64,000 bases of DNA. Origin: Janthinobacterium rivuli (GTDB lineage Bacteria > Pseudomonadota > Gammaproteobacteria > Burkholderiales > Burkholderiaceae_D). Positions 26,432 through 34,490 of the stretch are shown here, piece after piece. The stretch covers positions 1-64,000 of the forward strand of contig NZ_WFLJ01000016.1 in assembly GCF_009208735.1 (NCBI RefSeq), written 5' to 3'. A program made the position numbers and the translations under genes. The stretch's first letter is position 1; each line of letters opens with the position of its first letter. The notes beneath the pieces are model-generated. The model made no database searches. It was not told the DNA's origin and was given only the letters and a program-made list of their open reading frames with translations.

Positions 26432-27688
26432 ATGAGTGTTACCGCTATTAATACCGCCGCCACGCCATCGATCGACCCGCCGCCTGGCTTGACCACGCCG
26501 GCCAATCCCCAATCCGGACAAAAGAGCCAGTTTGCCCTGTTCAGCGATAGCTGGATCGAATTGCAAGCCTATGTGGGCTCGGCCACCGAATTGCCCATCA
26601 CCAAAGGCGATTTCGAAAGCAAGTACGGCGCCGTCGATGGCTCGCAAACGGTACTCGATTGCATCGGCGCAATGAAAAGCGTGCAAAACGCCTCCACCGA
26701 ATTCGGCAACCCGAAAAGCCTGCGCGCGGCCCTGATCAAGAATCCCGGCCTGCTGGCCACGCCGACGCCGCCGACAGAAATCTACACGCACACAGTATGG
26801 CTGGGCCAGCGCGTGCATGACACCTCGACCAAGCTGGTGAGCGGCTATCAAAGCGTGCTGGATGAACTGCCGGGCCTGCCTCCCAAGGAACAGGTGGAAA
26901 ACCTGAAAGCCTATCTGTTCGACCAGACCATGGGTCCGATACCGCTGGCGCAAAAAATGTCGGCCGAAGTGGCGGTACTGATCAGGAAGCTGGGTCTGTT
27001 CGAACAGAAAATGAATGAATACAACAGCAAGCTGCAGGCATTTACCAGCAGTTCGTCGACGATGATCGCCAATGTCAACCGCACCATCGGCGGCCTGGAA
27101 ACGAAGATCGTGGAGCTGGAGAAACTGCGCGATGCAGCCTACAAGGCCTGGCGCGACTTCACCATCGCCGCCGTCACGGCGTCCGTCGGCTGCGCGCTGA
27201 TCGGCGGCCTGCTGGCGCCGTTCACGGGAGGCGTCTCGCTGCTGGTGGGCGGCGCGGCCGCCATCGCCGCCGGCGTAGGGCTGGGCGTCAAGGCGGCGCA
27301 GAACCGCGCCGCCTACAACGAATATTGCACACAGATCAGCAGCCAGACGCAGGAATTGCAAAAGAAACAGCGGCTGCGCAGCGACCTGGGCGACTTCAAC
27401 ACGCAGATGGCGCGCGTGGGGCCGGCCATGTCCAAATTCCTTGGCAGCCTGCAAACGGTGGAAGGCGTGTGGGTGCAGATGAATACGGACATGATCACGC
27501 TGGGCAACAGCATCACGGAATCGAACGTGGGCAGCATGCCTTTCCTCGTCAAGGCGAAAGCCAAGCTGGCCATCGATTCCTGGCAAGCCATCGATGACAG
27601 CGCCAAGCAGTTTACCGTGCAGTCGCTGGTCGACTACGACAGCCTCGCATTCGGCCAGCACTTGTCGGAAAACCAGCGCGCCGCCTGA
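26432..27688 (+). CDS. Alpha-helical pore-forming toxin-like protein, component B
   Basis: A 418-residue helical protein, clearly related to component A. The shared segments are SDSWIELQAYV (A has SQQWIDLQTRI), FGNPKSLRAALIKNPGLLA (about 91-109) and TVWLGQRVHDTSTKL. A hydrophobic hairpin lies at about 244-287 (FTIAAVTASVGCALIGGLLAPF and a Gly/Ala-rich return helix). A coiled coil of about 40 residues precedes it. There is no signal peptide. AAGGGAAC precedes the ATG, 69 bases after A. With A and C it probably forms a multi-part pore. It is the second membrane-inserting candidate of the set. Confidence 0.7.
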   Translation: MSVTAINTAATPSIDPPPGLTTPANPQSGQKSQFALFSDSWIELQAYVGSATELPITKGDFESKYGAVDGSQTVLDCIGAMKSVQNASTEFGNPKSLRAALIKNPGLLATPTPPTEIYTHTVWLGQRVHDTSTKLVSGYQSVLDELPGLPPKEQVENLKAYLFDQTMGPIPLAQKMSAEVAVLIRKLGLFEQKMNEYNSKLQAFTSSSSTMIANVNRTIGGLETKIVELEKLRDAAYKAWRDFTIAAVTASVGCALIGGLLAPFTGGVSLLVGGAAAIAAGVGLGVKAAQNRAAYNEYCTQISSQTQELQKKQRLRSDLGDFNTQMARVGPAMSKFLGSLQTVEGVWVQMNTDMITLGNSITESNVGSMPFLVKAKAKLAIDSWQAIDDSAKQFTVQSLVDYDSLAFGQHLSENQRAA

Positions 27689-27694
27689 TGACAG

Positions 27695-27724
27695 TTGCCC
27701 CCCGGCTCAGGCAGCGGGGGGCAA
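27695..27724. promoter_or_regulatory. Perfect intercistronic hairpin between components B and C
   Basis: TTGCCCCCCG (27695-27704) pairs exactly with CGGGGGGCAA (27715-27724) around a 10-base loop, starting six bases after the stop of component B. No T-run follows. It resembles the inverted repeat between nheB and nheC of Bacillus cereus, which lowers expression of the last component, so it may set subunit ratio. Confidence 0.55.
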
Positions 27725-27760
27725 ACATACCGATCGTTGGCTTATAGAAAGGCAAACACC

Positions 27761-28780
27761 ATGTCGAGACAATTCGGATATCCGCTGGCAGTGCAACAGG
27801 CGGCGCTGCGGCAAGCTGTTGATGATGGCAATCCCCATCTGGCGTTTGAAGACGGCAGCGCCTGGGTTCACCTCACGTACTACATCGTCCAGGCGGACAA
27901 GCAGCAGCCCGGTCCGGACAAGGCGCTTGCAGCGGCGGCGCAAGCCGTAGCGGACGAGGCTGCCCGCTTTGGCACGCCGAAAAGCTTGCGTGCCCTGCTG
28001 GCCACAGCGCCTGACGCCCTGGCGCAGAACACGCCGCCGGCCATGCTGTACGCGGGCCTGGTGTGGTTTGTCTTGCGCCTGAAAAGTGCCGCCACCAGCA
28101 TGCTGTCGTATCAACAATCACTGCTGGAGGCCGGTATTGCCGCCAGCGACAGGCGCGAAGCACTGCATGCGCTGGGACCGATGGTGGAAGAAGCGCGCGC
28201 CTCCATTGCCCCCCTGCTGCAAGGCTTGAACAAATGGAAGGATGGCGTCTTGCCGGCGAATGCGGCGCTGGCCCAGCTGGCAACACAGACGGGCACTGAT
28301 CTGCAGGCGCAGCAAGAGGCGCTGGGGCGCTTGCAGGCAACCATCGCATCGATAGAGGGACAATTGGCGCACCTGGGCCTGTTCAGGGGGCACAAGAAAA
28401 AGGAACTGGAAGCGCAGTTGCACGCCCTGCGCGAGCAGCTGGCGCGCGACACGGCGCTGTCCGAGCAGCTGCGACTGCAACTGGAAGGCGTCAACCTGCT
28501 GCTGACCAATGGCGGCTGGCTGGAAACGGCTATCGACGAGCTAATCCATTGGCTGGACGGCTTGCGCACCGCCTGGAGCGCTCTCGGGTCCGGTACGACC
28601 CAGCTGGCGGCCGACGCCAGCGACGCGGATCTGGGCAACGACAGCTGGCTGGCGCAAACACTGGCCAGCGCCATGGCCTTTCCCCTGTGGCAGGCGCTCA
28701 TCACCGCCGCGCAACGCTACGCCAGCAACGCGCTGGTCGACTTCCCCGCGCCGCCCGTCGCGGCGGGATGGCAGCCATGA
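27761..28780 (+). CDS. Alpha-helical toxin-like protein, component C (no hydrophobic hairpin)
   Basis: A 339-residue helical protein. It shares RFGTPKSLRALL (about 69-80) and TPPAMLYAGLVWFVLRLKSAATSMLSYQQSLL with A and B, so it is a paralogue. Where A and B have the membrane hairpin, C has a charged turn (GLFRGHKKKELEAQL, about 206-220) between two coiled coils. It is therefore probably the soluble or amphipathic partner, comparable to AhlA in the Aeromonas Ahl system. There is no signal peptide. AAAGG precedes the ATG. Its stop overlaps the start of the next gene (ATGA), so the two are translated together. Confidence 0.65.
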   Translation: MSRQFGYPLAVQQAALRQAVDDGNPHLAFEDGSAWVHLTYYIVQADKQQPGPDKALAAAAQAVADEAARFGTPKSLRALLATAPDALAQNTPPAMLYAGLVWFVLRLKSAATSMLSYQQSLLEAGIAASDRREALHALGPMVEEARASIAPLLQGLNKWKDGVLPANAALAQLATQTGTDLQAQQEALGRLQATIASIEGQLAHLGLFRGHKKKELEAQLHALREQLARDTALSEQLRLQLEGVNLLLTNGGWLETAIDELIHWLDGLRTAWSALGSGTTQLAADASDADLGNDSWLAQTLASAMAFPLWQALITAAQRYASNALVDFPAPPVAAGWQP

Positions 28781-29799
28781 GGCGCGCCGCCGCGCGCCTG
28801 CTGCATCTGCTGGCCATGGCCACCCTGGCGCTGGGACTGCTGCATGCGCCCGCCATGGCGCAAAACAGCAATACCGACGCGCTGGAAAACGCGCTGCGCC
28901 AGCTGGCGCAATTCCAGCGCGAAGTGGCGAATATGCGCAATGCCGTGCGCCAGCCTCTGGGACCGTACCCGCTGTACACGCAGTGCAGCTGGTGCAGCGA
29001 GCATGCGTGGTGGGGCCTGGGCATGTGCACCAAGACGACCACGGAAACATGGTCGCAGAATGTCGATTTCACGTGGACGCGCAACCAGCTCGATCAGGTG
29101 CTGGCCCGCGCCGAACGGGATGCGGGCAACCTGGGCACGGCATATGCTCCCACCCAAGCGTGGATAGACAGCTTGCCGGCCTTTAGCCGCGCCTTCGACG
29201 CGAACGCCGACCGCGTGCTGGCGGTGCAGGAGCAGATTCGCCAGGGAATCGGGCCCAACGACCAGCAGCGGCAAACGGCGACGCAGGCGCTGCAACAGCT
29301 GAGCGGCGACATGGAGCGCAGTTCGGCCCAGCTGAAGGCGGGCACGCAGGCGCTGGCGGTGTCGCTGCAGCAGCAAAGCGCCTATCGCGAACAGATCCGC
29401 CTGGCCATCGAGGGTGCCGACCGCTCGGCCCAGGAAGCGCTGCGACAGATAGAACAGGCGGCCCAGTCGCATCACTGCCAGGATGGCTTGCCGCAAAAGT
29501 TCAATGCCATCCGCGACGACTTCAAACGCTCGATCCAGAACATCTCGGCAGCTTTCCAGCAACTCGACAGCAGCAGCCGCGGCGCCGAGACCGGCCTGGC
29601 CGCACTGCTGGGCGCTGTCGTCACCTCCCAGACCGACATGCAATCCATCCTCGACCTGCTCAAGGCGGCGCAGAACGACAAGCTGGGCAGTTTCCTCGAG
29701 CGGCTGCACCTGAATGCGGCGAAACAGCAATGGCACGACCTGGCCAATGCCTATACGCGGGTGGCGCGCGAAGCGGCGCTGGCGCAAGGAGGCGGCTGA
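28777..29799 (+). CDS. Secreted coiled-coil protein of the toxin-like operon
   Basis: A 340-residue protein with a signal peptide cleaved near AMA-QN (residue 28). A short segment with four Trp and three Cys follows (YTQCSWCSEHAWWGLGMC, about 68-84), then long Gln/Ala-rich helices to the end and a lone Cys at 234. No family is recognised. Unlike A, B and C it is exported by Sec, so it may act in the periplasm as a chaperone, export factor or immunity protein for the set. It overlaps component C by four bases, so a linked role is likely. An ATG at 28768 is an alternative start. Confidence 0.65.
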   Translation: MRRAAARLLHLLAMATLALGLLHAPAMAQNSNTDALENALRQLAQFQREVANMRNAVRQPLGPYPLYTQCSWCSEHAWWGLGMCTKTTTETWSQNVDFTWTRNQLDQVLARAERDAGNLGTAYAPTQAWIDSLPAFSRAFDANADRVLAVQEQIRQGIGPNDQQRQTATQALQQLSGDMERSSAQLKAGTQALAVSLQQQSAYREQIRLAIEGADRSAQEALRQIEQAAQSHHCQDGLPQKFNAIRDDFKRSIQNISAAFQQLDSSSRGAETGLAALLGAVVTSQTDMQSILDLLKAAQNDKLGSFLERLHLNAAKQQWHDLANAYTRVAREAALAQGGG

Positions 29800-29915
29800 C
29801 AAAGACTGACACTGCCAGGATGCCGCCGCTTTGCGCCGTCTCAATGCCACGGCCGCCCCACTTCCTATGATGAGCATATGCAGCTTGTGCAATGCCGCAT
29901 CCATTGGGAGGGGCC

Positions 29916-31136
29916 GTGGGCAAATCGGAGACCAGCAGCGACGGCGCCAGTGCGCCGGCAGCGGTGCGCAAGAAAGATGCGCTGCCGTACATCCTGCTGT
30001 TCATCCTGCTGGCGGGCTTGCTGGCCGTGCTCGCGGGCGCCCTGCTGCCGCCCCACTATCACGCCGTGCCGGCCCTGCTGTGGAGCTTGGGCTTTTGCGT
30101 CAGCGGCATGCTGCTGGGATTTTTGTTCGGCATACCGCGCAGCCTGCCATCGGGTACCGTCAACGCGGCGCCGCCCGACGAGCGGACCAATGGCAAGGGC
30201 CGAACCACGGACGAGCCGCCCCCGGCAAGCACCGACGTGGCGGCAGGCAACGCCAGCAATACCCTGTTCCTGGGCACGCCCACGCCCATGGAAATCAATT
30301 CGAATCTGGTGGAAGTGTCGGACTGGCTGACGAAAATCATCGTCGGCGTGGGTTTGATCGAGCTCAAAAGTCTGCCCGGCAGCGCGCGCAGCATGGCCGC
30401 CTTCATCGCGCCCAGCCTGGCCACCGACACGCCGACGGCCATGGCCATCGTGGGCGGCATCATGCTGTTCTTTTCCGTGCATGGTTTTCTGATCGGCTAC
30501 CTGCTCACGCGCATTTACCTGTCCATCATGATCAAGCGCGCCGACAGCCTCGTCAAGAATGAATCCGTGCGCCTGGAAAGCGGCAAGGAAATCGAAGTGA
30601 CGGAATTGAGCCGCTTGCAGCAAAAGTCGCTCGACGACATGCAGGAAGCCGTGACGCAGCTGCTGCTGGCCCATCCGCCGGACGGGGGCGCGGCGGTCAC
30701 GGCCCTGGCCGGCATGCCGGCGGAGAAAAAGCCCGCCACTCTGGTGCTGTGGCTGGATGACCATCCACGCAACAATACCTTGCTGGTGGAACAGATGGAA
30801 CGGGAAAACATCAAGGTAGACCAGGCGGCCTCGACGCGGCAGGCGCTGGCCATGCTGCAACAGAAACCCTATGCGCTGCTCATCACGGACATGGCACGGG
30901 TGGAAAACCGTCGGCGCATCAAGGATGCGGGCGTGCGCACGGTGCGCGAGGTGCGACAGGCGCAGCCTGCGCTGCCCATCATCGTCTATTGCAGCAAAGA
31001 TACGTTGGCAAGTTATGGCACGGAAGCGGAGGCGGCGGGTGCGCGCTTCATCACCACGTCCGGCACCAGTCTGCTGGCGGCCGTCAACAAGCTATTGCAC
31101 GAGGGACGCGAGGACGGCGATCAATCCACCCGGTAA
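29916..31136 (+). CDS. Membrane protein with C-terminal receiver-like domain
   Basis: A 406-residue protein starting at a GTG with GGGAGG just upstream. Two N-terminal helices (about 24-44 and 54-74) and a proline-rich linker come first. The block SDWLTKIIVGVGLIEL (about 135-150) and a further helix (VGGIMLFFSVHGFLIGYLL) follow. The last 130 residues look like a response-regulator receiver: DD at 281-282 in LWLDDHPRN, Asp325 in LITDM, and Lys361 in YCSKD. No output domain follows. It may be a membrane-bound signal input or a conflict-type receptor. It lies 116 bases after the operon and overlaps the converging Imm22-like gene. Confidence 0.7.
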   Translation: MGKSETSSDGASAPAAVRKKDALPYILLFILLAGLLAVLAGALLPPHYHAVPALLWSLGFCVSGMLLGFLFGIPRSLPSGTVNAAPPDERTNGKGRTTDEPPPASTDVAAGNASNTLFLGTPTPMEINSNLVEVSDWLTKIIVGVGLIELKSLPGSARSMAAFIAPSLATDTPTAMAIVGGIMLFFSVHGFLIGYLLTRIYLSIMIKRADSLVKNESVRLESGKEIEVTELSRLQQKSLDDMQEAVTQLLLAHPPDGGAAVTALAGMPAEKKPATLVLWLDDHPRNNTLLVEQMERENIKVDQAASTRQALAMLQQKPYALLITDMARVENRRRIKDAGVRTVREVRQAQPALPIIVYCSKDTLASYGTEAEAAGARFITTSGTSLLAAVNKLLHEGREDGDQSTR

Positions 31137-31489
31137 CGGTAGCTGCCCACATAGTGGAGCGAACTGCACTGCGGATGCGCCAGCTGATTCGGCGCGAACA
31201 CGCACACGCTCGTGTCGGCCAGCACGCCCTGTGCCTGCGCATCCGCACAGGCTTGCGCCAGCCAGCTGTCGGCATACGACACGCCGTCCAGCAGCTGCGC
31301 CAGCGGCACGGGCGCCGGCAACAGCGCGCTTTCAATACAGGCTGGCTCGTACCGGGTGAGACCCGTTTCCAGGAAGAATGGCGACGGCACGGCATCGCCA
31401 TCGTCCGTGTACGCGGGAGCCACATAGGCCTGCAGCGCTTCCCGGCCGGGAAAGCGGCCGCTGCAGGCAAACACGTGGACGATGGGCAC
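31121..31489 (-). CDS. Imm22-like small protein
   Basis: A 122-residue soluble protein. MPIVHVFACSGRFPGREALQAYVAPAY, then SPFFLETGLTRYEPACIE, and GVSYADSWLAQACADAQAQGV resemble the immunity protein 22 family, which has a comparable HVW opening, an SPF/SxF block and a YADSF helix. It starts two bases after the caspase-fusion gene stops, so the two are one unit. Imm22 proteins usually neutralise polymorphic toxins. Here the neighbour is a peptidase fusion, so either the family match is loose or the caspase is the toxin. The family call is moderate. Confidence 0.55.
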   Translation of the reverse strand: MPIVHVFACSGRFPGREALQAYVAPAYTDDGDAVPSPFFLETGLTRYEPACIESALLPAPVPLAQLLDGVSYADSWLAQACADAQAQGVLADTSVCVFAPNQLAHPQCSSLHYVGSYRYRVD

Positions 31490-31491
31490 GC

Positions 31492-34185
31492 TTACAGCTT
31501 CTCCATCTTTTGCCGCACGGCCGGCGCCGTCGAGGCCGTCGGCGCCAGTTCCAGATACGTCTTATACGCGGCCTTGGCCTTGGCCGCATCGCCAGCCTTG
31601 GCATAGGCGTCGCCCAGGTTCAAGTAGGCGATGGCGCGCGACGGGTCCATCTTGACCGTGTTTTCAAACCAGCGGGCCGCTTCGCGGTATTTTTCCTGCT
31701 TGTAGAAAACAAAACCCAGGTTGTTGGCGGCCAGTGCGAAATCGGGGCGCAATTTCAGCGCTTCCGTAAATTGCGCTTCCGCCGCCGCATATTGTTTCTC
31801 CTTGTACAGCTGCAAGCCGCGGTCGTTGGCCCGCTGCGCCAGCTGGCGCGTGGAGGTCGGCACGGCGCCCGGCGTGACGATCTTCTGCTCGCCGCCCTGC
31901 AAGTCCTTGACCGTCACGCTGGCGGTGGCCGGCTTCGCGTCGAGCTTGCTGTTCAGGGCGATGGCTTCCGTCGACAGCTGCGTCGTGTTCGGGCTGAGGA
32001 ATTCCGTCTCGCCCGGCAATTCGAAGACGAAATCGCCCCCTTCCGAGCCCGGCAGGCTGCCGAACGCGGGAGTCTGGTTCGAGACGCTGGAAACGGCCGG
32101 CGCCACGTAGGCCGCCAGTTCCGTGGCCGTGATCAAGCCGTCGCCGTTGAGGTCACCCTTGCCAGCCAGGCCCTGCAGCAGGGTCCACGTGAAGACGGAA
32201 TGGCCGTTCGGCCCGCCATCGGCCACCAGCTGGTCGCCGCCACCGGCCGTCAGCATTTGCCGTCCGATGCGCTTGGCGTTGTCGCGCAGGAAAGAGCTGG
32301 AACCGGCGCCGCGCGTCAGGCCCAGGCCGCTGTAACAGGCATCCATGACGAAGAACGCGTGCTTGGCCGTCAAGGACTCCGCGATATTCTGGATTTCCGT
32401 CATCGGAATCGCATCCGTGGCGAACTGTGCCGGGTCGGAATCGACGGGCACGATGTAGCCGAGGTCGCGTCCGGAACTGAGCTTGCGCGTGGCGCCGTGG
32501 CCGGCGAAGAAGACGAAGATGCGGTCATTCTTTTGCACGCCGCCATGGGCCAGCTTGTCGTGGAAGGCGGCCAGGATGTTGTTGCGCGTCGCTTCGCCAT
32601 TCTTCAGGGTCACGACACGCTCGGGCGCGAACGCGAATTTCTCGATCAGCGTCTCGCGGATGCCTTGCGCATCGCGCACCGCATATTGCAACTTTGGCCA
32701 TTTCGCGTAATCGTCGATGCCGATCACGACGGCCCAGGAATTGGCATAACCGGTGGTGACGGGCACTTTTTCAGGCGCGGGCGCCGTGCTTTTGGGCACC
32801 TGGAAGCTCGTGCCATCCCAGCCCGCGAATTGATAGCCTTCGGCGATCAGCTTGTCGAGCACGGCCGGCAAGGCTTTCACCGTGCGCTCGTGGATGTCGT
32901 GGAACAGCACGATGCCGCGTCCCGCCTTGTCGACGGAGGCCAGCACGCGGTTCGTGATCGAGCTGGGCACGGGGTCGGCCCAGTCCAGCGAATCGATATT
33001 CCACATCACGGATTTCAAATGCGCATCGGCCAGCGCGGCCATGCCTTCGCTGTTGCGCGCGCCATACGGGAAGCGGAACAGCGCGGCCCGCTCGGGGCTG
33101 ATGGCTTTCAGCAAGGTATCCGTGCCGAGGATTTCGCCTTTCAGCTTGTCGCCCGTCTGTTTCGACAATTGCGCGTGGCTGAAACTGTGGTTGCCCACGG
33201 CATAGCCCTCTTGCATCAGCTTGCGGCTCACTTCCGCGCCCGCATTCAGCTTGGCGTGGCCTTCCGCGTCGAGCGAACCGAGGTTGCGCCCCACGTTGAA
33301 GAACACGGCCGGCACGCCATACTGTTTCAGGATGGCGGTGATCTCTTCCGTGTAGCGGCGGTGCGGGCCGTCGTCAAAGGTCAGCACGATGGTTTTCTTC
33401 GGCAAGCCGAGGCCGAAGATTTCCGCCTCGTCCTTCTTGGGGACGGGCTTGGCGTCGGGCACGGAGCCGGCCGGCGGTGTCGCATACGGTACGACGATGC
33501 CGTTTTCCTTCAAAATCTGTTCGCGGCTGTAAAGTTTTTTCAGCTGCGCCACGTAATCGTCCCACCGTTCGCGCTTGAGTTCGATGGCGCGCTGGCCCAG
33601 GTTGCCGAAGATTTGCCGGATTTCCTTCTCATAATTGCGCTCGATCTCGCCCAGCGCATCGAGGTCTTCCGAAATGCGCTTGTGCAGCTTGATGGCCGGC
33701 AAGGACGAGTCTTTCGCCACGTCGACCAGCATGCTTTGCAGCAGCTCGCGGAAGGCCAGGCGGTCCGCGTCATACAGGCCGGGATCGGATTCGATATACG
33801 TCAACAGGCTGTCGAGCGCTTCGAAGCGGCCCGGATTGGTGGGCGCCGTCAACTGGTCGAGCGCCGCATCGAGCTTGGCGATGCGTTCCTGGTTGTCATG
33901 GAACAGCGCCTGCCCCACTTTACGGGCTTCGTCGCGCGCCCCTTCGGGCAAGCTTTGCTCGTCGGCCAGCAACACGATAATCTTGCGGAAATTGCCCAGC
34001 AAGTCGCGGAACTGGGCGGCCACGGCGGCCGTGTCGACGGTCGCTTGAGGTGCGGCGGCCGGACTGCCCGAGGACGGGGCGCCCGGCGTGGCGGTGACGG
34101 CGGGACGGGTGTACGCATAAATGCCGGCCCCAGCGGCGAGTGCCACGACGACGGTGGCGGCGATCTTGATCGGCTTGGAAGTCAC
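31492..34185 (-). CDS. Membrane-anchored polysaccharide deacetylase-caspase-EF-hand-TPR fusion
   Basis: An 897-residue multidomain protein. An N-terminal membrane anchor (IAATVVVALAAGAGIYAY) precedes a helical region to about 250. A NodB-type deacetylase follows at about 264-455, with TFDDGPH 269-275, HSFSH 333-337, FRFPYG 370-375 and LFHD 427-430. A caspase-like C14 domain spans about 483-700, with His563 in AGHG and Cys617 in MDACYSG. An EF-hand loop (Asp678 to Glu689, DLNGDGLITATE) lies at its end, and TPR repeats run about 780-880. Catalytic residues of both enzymes look intact. It probably faces the periplasm. Joining wall-glycan deacetylation with a possibly calcium-gated protease is unusual. 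It forms one unit with the Imm22-like gene. Confidence 0.85.
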   Translation of the reverse strand: MTSKPIKIAATVVVALAAGAGIYAYTRPAVTATPGAPSSGSPAAAPQATVDTAAVAAQFRDLLGNFRKIIVLLADEQSLPEGARDEARKVGQALFHDNQERIAKLDAALDQLTAPTNPGRFEALDSLLTYIESDPGLYDADRLAFRELLQSMLVDVAKDSSLPAIKLHKRISEDLDALGEIERNYEKEIRQIFGNLGQRAIELKRERWDDYVAQLKKLYSREQILKENGIVVPYATPPAGSVPDAKPVPKKDEAEIFGLGLPKKTIVLTFDDGPHRRYTEEITAILKQYGVPAVFFNVGRNLGSLDAEGHAKLNAGAEVSRKLMQEGYAVGNHSFSHAQLSKQTGDKLKGEILGTDTLLKAISPERAALFRFPYGARNSEGMAALADAHLKSVMWNIDSLDWADPVPSSITNRVLASVDKAGRGIVLFHDIHERTVKALPAVLDKLIAEGYQFAGWDGTSFQVPKSTAPAPEKVPVTTGYANSWAVVIGIDDYAKWPKLQYAVRDAQGIRETLIEKFAFAPERVVTLKNGEATRNNILAAFHDKLAHGGVQKNDRIFVFFAGHGATRKLSSGRDLGYIVPVDSDPAQFATDAIPMTEIQNIAESLTAKHAFFVMDACYSGLGLTRGAGSSSFLRDNAKRIGRQMLTAGGGDQLVADGGPNGHSVFTWTLLQGLAGKGDLNGDGLITATELAAYVAPAVSSVSNQTPAFGSLPGSEGGDFVFELPGETEFLSPNTTQLSTEAIALNSKLDAKPATASVTVKDLQGGEQKIVTPGAVPTSTRQLAQRANDRGLQLYKEKQYAAAEAQFTEALKLRPDFALAANNLGFVFYKQEKYREAARWFENTVKMDPSRAIAYLNLGDAYAKAGDAAKAKAAYKTYLELAPTASTAPAVRQKMEKL

Positions 34186-34346
34186 AGGCTTGTCATTCCC
34201 TTCACATACTATGCATAGAATTCAGATGGCGCGGATGCGCACGATGCATAATTGTAAAGCACGCTTGGCAGTTGTTCAGTCCGCACGATGAATTTCGGCA
34301 ATAATATCGCTGAACCCCTCCATCGATAGCGAAAACGGAAAAGACG

Positions 34347-34469
34347 ATGCACAAGAAACTCTGCGCAGCCGCGCTCATGCTGGGCGTGGCCCTGATGCTG
34401 CTGCAACTGCGCGCGCATGCGGGCGATGGCGTGGTGACGCTGGTCGGGCACGTGTGCTTGCCGCACTGA
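34347..34469 (+). CDS. Small secreted peptide, hypothetical
   Basis: A 40-residue frame starts at 34347 after GGAAAAGACG. It encodes MHKKLCAAALMLGVALML, a good signal peptide ending near AHA, and a mature tail of only about 15 residues (GDGVVTLVGHVCLPH). It ends 22 bases before the converging hmgA stop. It could be a real small exported peptide or the remnant of a larger fimbrial-type protein. The 160 bases before it hold the promoter region of the caspase-fusion gene, where nothing else is recognised. Confidence 0.35.
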   Translation: MHKKLCAAALMLGVALMLLQLRAHAGDGVVTLVGHVCLPH

Positions 34470-34490
34470 GCAATTGAGCTGGCCGTCTGA

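Noticed and set aside
31378-34218. A 946-codon open frame on the plus strand opposite the caspase fusion
   Set aside because: Antisense shadow of a protein with intact catalytic motifs. It is rich in Arg, His and Gln and lacks any recognisable fold.
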